From: Draconibacterium orientale
Lineage (GTDB): Bacteria; Bacteroidota; Bacteroidia; Bacteroidales; FEN-979
Assembly: GCA_020719165.1 (NCBI GenBank)
Contig: DYQT01000009.1
Span: 1 to 34,293, forward strand
Reading direction: 5' to 3'
Length of the DNA stretch: 34,293 nucleotides
Shown here: one piece after another, positions 17,006-25,700 of the stretch
Layout: each line of letters starts with the position of its first letter
Numbering within the stretch: the stretch's first letter is position 1
Notes under the pieces: model-generated
The model's input: only the letters and a program-made list of their open reading frames with translations
Told to the model about the DNA's origin: nothing
The model's database searches: none
Program-made: the position numbers and the translations under genes

Positions 17006-17614
17006 TTAATGGGTTACTTCATAGGGAATGCTCAAAAAGAAAAACCGGGTACTTCCGATTTTTACAACATCTTTATCACAAAGGGTTCCCTCCTCCTTCA
17101 TCTCGTTATTGATAAAGGTGCCATTTGTAGAAAATTCATCTTTGAATCGAAACAAGCCACTTCGGTAGAGTATGGTGAGATGCTTGCCCGATACTCCCGG
17201 ATCCTCTGCAACTGTGATGTCGCACTTGTTGTCAGCACCAATAAGATTCTTCCCTTCAAATAATTTAAACGATTTCCCCTGCGGATTAAGATCATAGGAA
17301 ACAAGAAAACCAACGAGTTTTCGGTCGGAGGAAAATGATTCAGCTCCGGGTGTGACGATTTTTGTGCCTTGAGGCACAAATGTGTGATCGTCTGACTTTC
17401 CCATACCCTGAACCGGGATTGTTTTTCCCGCGCTGTCGCTGCCACCCTGCATAATCACAGTTCTTTGCGCTCCGCCCATGCCATCCATGTTTCCTTCGCC
17501 AGGATGGTTTATCATTGTTTTTTCACCGGTTTGGTGTTTCGGGCAATAGGGACAGGAACCATATATTCCCGAATCAAAATTGTGTCCGTTCGGACAGGTT
17601 GCGATGTTTGCCAT
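17006..17614 (-). CDS. Zinc-ribbon FHA-domain adaptor protein
   Basis: This soluble protein has 202 residues. The N-terminus has a zinc-ribbon-like CPNGHxFD...CPYC motif with Cys7, His11, Cys21 and Cys24. A low-complexity linker contains Thr-rich short motifs (RTVIMQ, KTIPVQ) that could be phosphorylated by the operon kinases. The FHA domain is at about 110-190 (LIGADNKCDI, SGKHLTI, STNGTFIN). Similar Zn-ribbon-FHA proteins accompany kinase/phosphatase and secretion loci in other bacteria. No signal peptide or membrane segment is seen, so it is probably a cytoplasmic phospho-dependent adaptor. It is 15 bases after the FHA-protease gene. Confidence 0.9.
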   Translation of the reverse strand: MANIATCPNGHNFDSGIYGSCPYCPKHQTGEKTMINHPGEGNMDGMGGAQRTVIMQGGSDSAGKTIPVQGMGKSDDHTFVPQGTKIVTPGAESFSSDRKLVGFLVSYDLNPQGKSFKLFEGKNLIGADNKCDITVAEDPGVSGKHLTILYRSGLFRFKDEFSTNGTFINNEMKEEGTLCDKDVVKIGSTRFFFLSIPYEVTH

Positions 17615-17629
17615 AATACCTTAAATTTG

Positions 17630-19144
17630 TTATTTTGTTAATTCAACAATGTGCTTGGCGAGAATGGCCATGTTAAAACCCTGGGTATTGGTCATGCCCT
17701 GGTAATTGATGCCGGTTAAATTACCCTGATTGTCAAAAACCGGCGATCCGCTGGCGCCTCCGATGGTGGGAATGTTGTGCCCAAAATCAATGCCATCTGA
17801 TTCTCTCGTTATTTGTCCGTTTTGGTAATTGGCCATAATGCCTTTGGTGGTGTTGGCAAGAGAAAATCCGGCCGGATATCCGATCATTTTCAATTCCATG
17901 CCATTTTTCAACTGTTTTTCATCAATAATGGCCATTTTGAGATCGACAAAGGTTTTCACTTTATCAGGCAACGTTTTACTTTTGGTCTGAATCAACGCAA
18001 CATCGATTTTACTGTTTCCCGACTCCTTTACAAATACACACTGAATCAAATCGTTTACATTGTTTATATAACTGTCGTTTAACACGATGCCAAGATTTAC
18101 GGTTCTACCGGCAACCTCAATATTGTGTAACATCTCCACGAGATCTTCCATATCGCCCAAACTCGACACGGCACTGTTATACTTTTGCTTGATGAGCTCC
18201 TTTACGGCTGTGCGTACCTCCTCTTTTTTATTTCCATTATCCTGATACTCCCAGGGCATTGCCACGTGTCGGTTGGTAATAATTTCTCCGGTATTGGAGA
18301 CAAAGAATCCTGTTCCGGTGATCTCGATCGGTTGGTTTTCCTTCTCTTCGTAAAATGTCAATTTGCCTTCGTTATTGGTGGTAATTTCTAAAACCTGCTT
18401 GCCTTTCACGCTCACCACATATACAAAAGAATGATAGACCAGCACCACCGTGTTTTTGTAGTTTTCGTTAACATCAACGGGATTCAAAAAAGTTTTCAGC
18501 GGCTTCATAAAAACAACTCCGATTACAATAACCAAAATGGCAACAGCCCCTAATACCATGGCAGGAACTTTCCATCTTTTTGCTTTCGCCGGTTCTTTGG
18601 CCGGAGATTGATAGGGTTGAGCGCTGATAACCGTTTTCCCGCCATCGAAAACATTTACCCAGTCAACGGGATGCGTGTTGGCTAACAGTATTTTATCTCC
18701 GGGAGAGAGTTGTTTTTGCTTAATTCTTTGACCATTCACATAGGTTCCGTTGGTGGAATCGTTGTCGTGAATGTAAATTTTCCCGTCGTCTGTTTTTAAA
18801 ATCTTCGCATGAAAGGATGAGACATCGCCATGAGAAATGATGATTTCATTGGATGAAGCCCTCCCCACATTGATGGTTTTTACAATTTTTCCCATTGCTT
18901 CCGGACGGTTCACGTATGATTGCCATTCGATCGGAAAGGTAGCTACTGTGATGGTATCTCCCCGGTTGATCTCCTGCTCGCTGACTCGCCTTCCGTTTAC
19001 GTAGGTGCCGTTAGTCGATTTCAAATCAATGATCCTCATGACTCCGGCATGTTCAACAACAATTTGTGCATGTTCTTTCGATACGGCGGGATTATCGATT
19101 ACAATGTCGTTGGTTGAAGCTCTTCCGATTTTAATTATTCTCAT
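17630..19144 (-). CDS. Double-FHA, membrane-anchored trypsin-like serine protease
   Basis: This protein of 504 residues joins cytoplasmic phospho-recognition to an external protease. FHA 1 lies at about 1-75 (IGRASTNDI, SKEHAQI, STNGTYVNG) and FHA 2 at about 86-165 (VGRASSNEI, SSFHAKI, STNGTYVNG). A membrane segment at about 194-214 follows, then a chymotrypsin/DegP-like protease domain at about 270-504. A full triad is visible: His in ITNRHVA near 291, Asp in KIDVALIQ near 379, Ser in GGASGSPVFD near 465. No PDZ domain is seen. It is the first gene of the kinase/phosphatase run, preceded by a weak promoter-like pair. Protease substrates are unknown; regulated proteolysis in the periplasm is inferred. 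Confidence 0.92.
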   Translation of the reverse strand: MRIIKIGRASTNDIVIDNPAVSKEHAQIVVEHAGVMRIIDLKSTNGTYVNGRRVSEQEINRGDTITVATFPIEWQSYVNRPEAMGKIVKTINVGRASSNEIIISHGDVSSFHAKILKTDDGKIYIHDNDSTNGTYVNGQRIKQKQLSPGDKILLANTHPVDWVNVFDGGKTVISAQPYQSPAKEPAKAKRWKVPAMVLGAVAILVIVIGVVFMKPLKTFLNPVDVNENYKNTVVLVYHSFVYVVSVKGKQVLEITTNNEGKLTFYEEKENQPIEITGTGFFVSNTGEIITNRHVAMPWEYQDNGNKKEEVRTAVKELIKQKYNSAVSSLGDMEDLVEMLHNIEVAGRTVNLGIVLNDSYINNVNDLIQCVFVKESGNSKIDVALIQTKSKTLPDKVKTFVDLKMAIIDEKQLKNGMELKMIGYPAGFSLANTTKGIMANYQNGQITRESDGIDFGHNIPTIGGASGSPVFDNQGNLTGINYQGMTNTQGFNMAILAKHIVELTK

Positions 19145-19255
19145 CCTGATTTTGTATTAAATTAACATGATTTTTGTCAATCAATGTAGCGTAAATATTG
19201 TTGATGGAATAGGCAATGGCGTTCGGAAAATACTGTCCGAATTATTATGGTATTG

Positions 19256-19286
19256 CAAAGGTTTATTAAAAAAACCGGCAATCAAA
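19256..19286 (-). promoter_or_regulatory. Weak promoter-like pair upstream of the FHA/kinase operon
   Basis: The minus strand shows TTTG (19283-19286), 19 bases, then AACCTTTG (19256-19263), one mismatch from TAnnTTTG. It would give a leader of about 105 bases. The 227-base gap between the response regulator and the protease gene holds no other clear signal. Confidence 0.3.
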
Positions 19287-19371
19287 ACCGTGAAATCAAA
19301 TTTGGAAGATATTCGGTATAAATCAGGAATATGCTGCTTAATTCTGTGGATAAACAGGCAAATAAGACATT

Positions 19372-20157
19372 TTACAGCAAATCAAATGTGTGGCGGAATG
19401 CGGTTAAGTGCGCCCTTGATATTTTCAGCCGGATATGATCGAATGGCGGAATCAACAGGCACTCGCGGGTTTTGAATTCAACGATGTTCAGATACCTCAG
19501 ATTTACGATCTCCGACTGTCCGATTTGAATAAATTGTTTTTCGCCCATCACACTGGTAATGATTTTCCCGGTCACATTTGCCTTTAGTTTTAGTCGTTCC
19601 CTGTTATTGATATGTGCCTCCCACGATGGCTTGCCCGAAAAAGAGTCGTTTACACATTGAAAAAACACAATGCTTTGTTTGTCAACAAACTTCAACCCGG
19701 TAGATGTTGGCAGCGAAACGATATCAGTGAATCCGGCAGCAGCACTGTTTGTTGGATCAGAAAAGGGTTGACTTAGCAGGTCTCTCTTCTTTTTAAACCG
19801 TTCAATAATAATCCTCAATTCCTCAATTTTTACAGGCTTCACAAGATATTCCAAAGTTGAGGAATGTAAAAATCTAACCATATAATCATCACCCAAACAG
19901 CAGAATATCACCGTAAAGGGGTTGGCTGCCGCCTTACGGGTTTCGTTGTAGAGGACCAGCGCGTTTTTAACTGGCAGGTCAATATCCAGAAAAACCAGGT
20001 CGGGTTTTTTATTTTGAAGATTTTTAACGGTTTGCGAAAAAGGCGCACCCCATCCCTGTATCTCGATTTCTGAAAAAAACTTCAGGTTTTCTGACAATGA
20101 AAAATGAAATGCCGGATCATTGTCAATGATCATGGCATTTATCTTTTTTTCAGTCAT
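19372..20157 (-). CDS. LytTR-family response regulator
   Basis: This protein of 261 residues has an N-terminal receiver domain and a LytTR DNA-binding domain. The receiver acidic pocket includes Asp12/Asp14 and the phospho-acceptor Asp58 (LVFLDIDLP), with Lys107 in LVKP. The usual switch Thr/Ser after the fourth strand is replaced by Cys (VIFCCLGDD), which is atypical. LytTR covers about 145-255 (FIQIGQSEIVNLRYLNIVEF). It probably activates or represses promoters in response to a LytS-like or HisKA_2 kinase; none is adjacent, but the orphan kinase at 4.9-7.3 kb is a candidate. It lies between the surface-protein genes and the FHA/kinase operon and could control either. Confidence 0.9.
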   Translation of the reverse strand: MTEKKINAMIIDNDPAFHFSLSENLKFFSEIEIQGWGAPFSQTVKNLQNKKPDLVFLDIDLPVKNALVLYNETRKAAANPFTVIFCCLGDDYMVRFLHSSTLEYLVKPVKIEELRIIIERFKKKRDLLSQPFSDPTNSAAAGFTDIVSLPTSTGLKFVDKQSIVFFQCVNDSFSGKPSWEAHINNRERLKLKANVTGKIITSVMGEKQFIQIGQSEIVNLRYLNIVEFKTRECLLIPPFDHIRLKISRAHLTAFRHTFDLL

Positions 20158-20238
20158 CTGCTAACATTTTTTTCAGTCAGCAATAATAATGAATCCGGTC
20201 AACCAGGCCAAATACATTTGCACAATGTTTCAAAGGTT

Positions 20239-20529
20239 TTAATTCATTTTTTCTACCTGTGATCGTTGAACAGCTGATGATGAATCGCGGTCTTTTTCAA
20301 TGTTTACATGGCTACTGTAAATTTTTCGTGCACCATAGCCGGTGCCAAGTATCATGAGTATCCCAAGTCCGCCATCAATAGGCGCCCCGGGTGTGTTTCC
20401 ACCGCCGCCATGTCCACCGCCGGGAGGCGGTGGCGGGTTATCCAATGGCTCATCGGCAAAAACATTGAAAATAAATAAACTGGAAAACAAAAAAGTAAGC
20501 GTTAAGAGCAATTTGCGTAGGTTCATCAT
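20239..20529 (-). CDS. Small PID-CTERM-like sorting-signal protein
   Basis: This protein has 96 residues. A signal peptide (1-25, ending VFA) is followed by a Pro/Gly-rich segment (PPPPPGGGHGGGG), then the motif APIDGGLGILMILGTGYGARK at 49-69. The PID motif, short hydrophobic stretch and basic cluster match the PID-CTERM type of C-terminal sorting signal annotated in Bacteroidota. That type is thought to be handled by exosortase/archaeosortase-like enzymes, none of which is in the window. A polar tail of about 27 residues follows the basic cluster, longer than usual. The gene lies 21 bases after the T9SS protein gene and is probably co-transcribed with it. Confidence 0.8.
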   Translation of the reverse strand: MMNLRKLLLTLTFLFSSLFIFNVFADEPLDNPPPPPGGGHGGGGNTPGAPIDGGLGILMILGTGYGARKIYSSHVNIEKDRDSSSAVQRSQVEKMN

Positions 20530-20550
20530 TATTCGTGCTTGTTATTTCTA

Positions 20551-22605
20551 TTAATACTTGATATAAACCTTTGAAACAGTAACCTTTGTACCGGTGGTCA
20601 GCCTAACGATGTAATACGAGGCGTCAAGGGATAAGCTGGTGTGGTACAATTCTGGAGTGCTGATCTCTTCATTAAACACAACCTGGCCCGACAGGTTGTA
20701 AATCTCAAGCCTTGCCTTTCCAGGATTCACAATATACAGGGTGTTCCCGTAGGTATAAATAACCCTCTCCGACTCTTTTTCACTGATACCGACATGTCCA
20801 AATGAAAGAAGGAAACGGGCAGGATCATCACCTTCAGAGGAGGTAAATGAATACACAGGCATTTCTGTCAGGTTTTGAATATGACCTGTTTTCATATCGG
20901 TAAGATATACCTGTGCATTTACATTTTCAATTTTCACAGCCTCTATTGAGTACTCTTCACCTTCCGTTTTAATAAATTGTAACGGTATGATTGTCTGACT
21001 TCCAATCTCCGGCATGACGTTGGTAGAGAGCCGCTCGGACCCTTCAAGTGAATAAAATTGCGGTGCATATCCGGGAAAAAAATGTGAATCGAACGCGGGA
21101 TCATATCCCGGGGTGGTTTGGTTATTGAAAGCCAGCACGCTTTCCTGAGCAGTTTGTGCAGCAGGGTTTTTCACCACCAGCCTGATGCAGGGATCGGATG
21201 AATTCTTATACCAGGACTGTCCACTATGGGTACGCGCAGCTTTGGGGATGGTAAGCGACCCCGTTCCCGAGGTAGATTCAACCATGAATCCCTGCATCGC
21301 CGGAATAATACCTCCAGGGGAGATGTCGATATAGGAGGCTGTCGACTCATTCCAGATTTTTGCAACGGCTCCAATGTTCGTTGAGTGGGTCCAGTTGGTA
21401 AACCAGGAGATGGCGCTGGAAAAGGGATTGCCGATCAGGTTCCATCCCGGGTCACCGTTTGTGGTATAGGCAGGCCCCGGAGTGTGGGTCAGTCCTGTTC
21501 GAACCACATCCGACACATTCATCACACCCGAAAAAACTTTTGGACCGGCATTCTGATAGGCTACAAGATAGCCCTTCCCAACTTCGAAATTGGTACCGAA
21601 AACAGAATTGAAAGAAAATGGTGCGGTTGTGCCAACTTTCGAATTGATCCACAACCCGGATGTTTCGCTCCATTGATAAAAGTCTTCGGCTGAACTTGGC
21701 GGGCTTGAAACGAATCCTGGCTGAAAGGGTTGAGCGGCCACCGGCGATGACAGTAAATGCCATCCGTGAAATAGATCACCCCAGGCTGCTACATAACGCT
21801 GAGCAGTTCCGTAAACCCCCTGATTGTTGAAAATGAGTGAACCCGTGGCGGTTGCATCAGAGTTAATGATAATCCCCGTAGTACTGCTATTGACAATATC
21901 ACCTTTCACTGTAAGCGCCTTTCCGGCAGCCACAGTTACCGAAGCGCCGCTGTTTATGGTAAGGTCGACACAAGATGCCGGCGCTCCGGGAGCCGCATTT
22001 ATCACCGGCATATTCGGTATGCCTGCCGGAATAGTGGCGTTGTACCCTGCACCAGGCACAACATTCGTACTCCAGTTGCCTGCAGCCGACCAATCGGAAC
22101 TGACAGAACCCGTCCAGGTTACGGTGGCCATATTTACCGCGCCATTCGTGGGTGTTGTATTTATTAATTCATAACCTTCATCTGTAAATTCATAAATGCA
22201 AAAATTAAGGGGGTTGTTCCCTCCTTTTGAAATAAACTGAATCTCATACAGGGTTGTACCATCGGGTATCGTCACAGTCAGCAACGAGCCCTCCAGCCAA
22301 TTTGCCGATGCAGTAAAAGAATTGCACCCCCCATCACCATTATAGTTCCCTGAACAGTACCACGTGCCCGGTGTACCACTGTAAAAGTTGGCAGTGGTTA
22401 CATAGGTCAATTTCGCGGTGTCATAGGTGATATGTAAGTTGATGCTGCTCACCGGAATGCCAGTTGAGCTGGCTCCGTAAATCTTAACCGGAATATTGAC
22501 TGTTTGGCCCGGGCTTGCCGTTATGGTGGGCACCGTTACACTCAATTGCCCGAATGCAATTGTTGTCAGTAATAATAAAATAAATAAAAGATGTACTTTT
22601 TTCAT
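20551..22605 (-). CDS. T9SS-sorted surface protein with N-terminal cohesin-like domain
   Basis: This protein of 684 residues has a signal peptide at about 1-19 (IAFGQ) and a cohesin-like beta-sandwich at about 20-160 (SPGQTVNIPVKI, ITYDTAKLTYV, IPDGTTLYEIQF, FTDEGYEL). A short WSAAGNWSTNVVPG segment leads into beta-rich repeats like those of the 666-residue paralogue (WNLIGNPF, IIPAMQGFMVESTSG). The C-terminal T9SS type A sorting domain is at about 610-684 (IYNLSGQVVFNEE, SYYIVRL, VSKVYIKY). It should cross the outer membrane through T9SS and be attached or released. It is one of three cohesin-bearing genes in a row. Its own function is unknown. Confidence 0.88.
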   Translation of the reverse strand: MKKVHLLFILLLLTTIAFGQLSVTVPTITASPGQTVNIPVKIYGASSTGIPVSSINLHITYDTAKLTYVTTANFYSGTPGTWYCSGNYNGDGGCNSFTASANWLEGSLLTVTIPDGTTLYEIQFISKGGNNPLNFCIYEFTDEGYELINTTPTNGAVNMATVTWTGSVSSDWSAAGNWSTNVVPGAGYNATIPAGIPNMPVINAAPGAPASCVDLTINSGASVTVAAGKALTVKGDIVNSSTTGIIINSDATATGSLIFNNQGVYGTAQRYVAAWGDLFHGWHLLSSPVAAQPFQPGFVSSPPSSAEDFYQWSETSGLWINSKVGTTAPFSFNSVFGTNFEVGKGYLVAYQNAGPKVFSGVMNVSDVVRTGLTHTPGPAYTTNGDPGWNLIGNPFSSAISWFTNWTHSTNIGAVAKIWNESTASYIDISPGGIIPAMQGFMVESTSGTGSLTIPKAARTHSGQSWYKNSSDPCIRLVVKNPAAQTAQESVLAFNNQTTPGYDPAFDSHFFPGYAPQFYSLEGSERLSTNVMPEIGSQTIIPLQFIKTEGEEYSIEAVKIENVNAQVYLTDMKTGHIQNLTEMPVYSFTSSEGDDPARFLLSFGHVGISEKESERVIYTYGNTLYIVNPGKARLEIYNLSGQVVFNEEISTPELYHTSLSLDASYYIVRLTTGTKVTVSKVYIKY

Positions 22606-22636
22606 AATATTGATTTTTCGATTTTAAGGCTTCTCA

Positions 22637-22687
22637 GGTCTGTTCCTAAACAGACCCAAAGGGCCACCCCTCTTGCAGGGGTGGCCC
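22637..22687 (-). terminator. Twin perfect hairpins between two T9SS genes
   Basis: Hairpin 1: GGTCTGTT (22637-22644), 4-base loop, AACAGACC (22649-22656). Hairpin 2: GGGCCACCCCT (22661-22671), 5-base loop, AGGGGTGGCCC (22677-22687), a perfect 11-bp stem. They lie 46 bases after the stop of the 2353-residue protein and before the next gene on the same strand. No T-run follows, so they may be a non-classical terminator, an mRNA stabiliser or a processing site. Confidence 0.65.
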
Positions 22688-22732
22688 GTCAGGTTCAATG
22701 AGCCATTATACAGGTCTCATTGTTCATCATTG

Positions 22733-25700
22733 TTAAAGTTTCACAAGTTTTAAAATCTCAGGCTTATCCGTGGTCGACACGTGAATAAAATAGATGCCTG
22801 GCAACATTCCTGGAAGTGAAAAACTGTGTTTTTGCTCATTGTTGATCATCTCAGCATGGATCTTCAACCCACTCATGGTGAAAATCTCCACATTGGTCAT
22901 CAACACCTTGCTATCGCCTTTCACCTCAACCGTAAACATGCCGGTTGTCGGATTCGGATAAACACGGATCGACTGGTTGCTGAATATTTCAGGAACCGAA
23001 GTAGTTACTTCATTTCCAGTGGTGAGAGCAGCCACAACCGGGTTCGCCAACTGTGTGCAATACTGACCGTTTGTTGTGATGTAACCATGGAGATAACCGT
23101 TCGCGATAACCGTTGTACCAGGTAAGAAATTGATCCTCTGTCCGGCAACAAACGTCGCTGAACCACCCGGCTGAACATCGAAAGTTGTACCGTTACCAGC
23201 AACCGTAATGGTATTCAGTGCGTTGAAACAGGTATCAAATCCGCTTGCAACGGTCACATTCTGAACCGTACTGTTGGTCGGAACAAGCTGTGTAATCCCC
23301 CCGTCAATATGGTTCGTCGGTATAAAATCGTACAGAGCATCAGTAAACTCAGTAACCGTGAAAGGTAACGTACCCGTTCCACCCAGATAGGTGAATTGGA
23401 TCTCAAACAAGGTTGTACTGTCAGGAACGGGCAGAGTAAGTAAACTCGGCTCAATCCAGTTTGCAGCAACCATATCAAGATTCCCTGAAAAGGACCATTG
23501 GCTGTATGGCATTTCGGAATAGAAGTTCACCAGGGTATCGTATTGAAGCACAGCAGGATCAAATGGAATTTGTATGCTCGCCCCGCTGATAGGAGATCCC
23601 GTGGAACCAGCGCCTTTCAGTTTTACCTGAAAATAGACTTTTTCACCCGGAATAGCTGTTATTGTGGATATAGTTACCAGTAATGGGTTAACAGGAGGAT
23701 TGGTGACCACCATCGTAATCACATTAGAGGTAAAGGTGCTGGTAACGCATGGTGCATTGGGTGTAAGAAGGCAATAAACCGCATCTCCATTGGCCGGGTT
23801 GTAAGTAAATGTAGCACTGTTGGTGCCAACATAATTGCTGTTTACCTTCCACTGATATACCGGAGTTGATCCGCCGTTGACAGGGGTGGCTGTAAATGTA
23901 ACCGGAGTGCCTGCAACAACGTTTGTGGCTGAGGCAGCAATGGAAATGGTCGATACCAAAGGATTAACTGTCATTGTTATGGCATTCGAAGTAGCCGGGC
24001 TTCCCGAAATACAGTTGGCACCGGAGGTAGCGATACAGGTAATTACATCATTGTTCGCAGGAGAATAAGAAAAGGTCGGACTGTTGGTGCCAACGTTGGA
24101 ATTGCCCTTCTTCCACTGATAAACAAGTGTGGCGCCGCCATTGGTTTCTGTTGCCGTAAAAGTCACAGGGGTGCCTGCACATACAGGATTCGCTGAGGCT
24201 GCGATCGAAATACCGATTGCCAATATTGGATTTACAATAACGGTACGCGTAACAGGCAAGGCTGCAATGCCACAAGCATCTGTTACATTGTAGGTTACGG
24301 TATAGGTACCCGGAACTGCAGTGTTCACGAGATTGCTGGTCACGATACTTCCGGTAATGTTGGTTCCCTGGTTATCTACCGCTGTCGCTCCGGCATCCGT
24401 GTATGTGGCGTTCTGGCAAATCTCTTCTGTAGCATTGCCTGTCAGCATGATTACCGGCGCTGCGCTAAATTCATATACAGTAACCGTTTTGCTTACTTCG
24501 GAACTGGTTATCACCAACGCTTTGCCTGTAGGGCTCTGGCTGGCTGGCACAAAGTGAACACCTTCAACGCCAAGATCAGCCGGCGTATTGATATACTGCT
24601 TAAAAACAGGTGCCGACGGATCAGTGATGTCATAAATAAAAAGATCACCGGTGCGTTCGCTGCCAATGAAGGCATATTGAATGCCATTGACGATTCCTAC
24701 CGCCACACCTTCCGGTTCCGCACCTTTGTTGTCGCTGCGCGAATCGAATGAGGCCGCTGTCCCGTCTGAATTAAATCCGGCTGAATTTCTGACGGCAGTA
24801 ATCTGCTCCAGTTGATCCTGGCTGTCGAACACCCTGCTAAACGAACTGTTCCAGATCGTGAAAGAACGGGCACCGAAGGCTTGTATCTCCTCAAATTGTG
24901 AATCGCCATCCGTGCTTCCTGTTGCTTTGGTTAACTGAAGGCGGCCAAGGTTAGCTGGAAGTTTTAAAAACGCTGCATTGGGGAATACAACCGGATCAAG
25001 CACATATCCGGCATCACTTACCCTCACCTCTTCACTGAAACCTGTATAATCCCGTGAATCTCCTTCATTAGCTGTTATATAATAGGTGTCGGCTCCCACC
25101 GTAAAACTGGCAATGCCATCGGGTTCATACATCCCTTTTATAGGCCAGTTCTGGATATTGATTTTTCCACCTCCGCCTGATGTACCATTCACATCACGGT
25201 CGCTTGCATCCAAACCATTACCGGCAAGGCTGTGGTCTTTAAGACCGAGCGGATAAATATCGGTCAGTGTCGCTGTTGCTATGTTAAGTTTTGCAACGGC
25301 ATTATTCTCCTGGAGGGTGATATATGCAGTCATACCATCTGGTGAGAAGGTAAGATATTCCGGTTCCAGATCCATTGCAACGGTGGCTCCCGGACCATAG
25401 ATACGAACACCTGCAGCTTTTAATGATGCGAGTTGCGCGTTGAAACCGGTAAAGCCGGCGATGGTTACCGTTGCTGAAGCTACACCTCCCGAAATATCGA
25501 TGATGGAAACAGATCCTTCAGGGTCAAATGAGGTTGCCTGACCGTAACTGTTCGGCTCACCTTCATCCGCAGTCAGCACTTTGGTGCCATCCGGGGTGAA
25601 TGCTACCATATCGGGTAAATAACCAACCGTCACATCTGAAATATAAGCTGCTGTAGCGGCTGAATAAAAGGCAACTCGTCCCTGTTGTTGAGCATTGTTT

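Noticed and set aside
9659-19144. Type VI secretion phosphorylation module (PpkA/PppA/Fha)
   Set aside because: The domain set is similar, but no T6SS structural gene is present in the window and the protease and YD repeats are not part of that module.
4892-20157. Cognate two-component pair of the histidine kinase and the LytTR regulator
   Set aside because: They are about 12 kb apart with an unrelated operon between them; kept only as a possibility in the findings.
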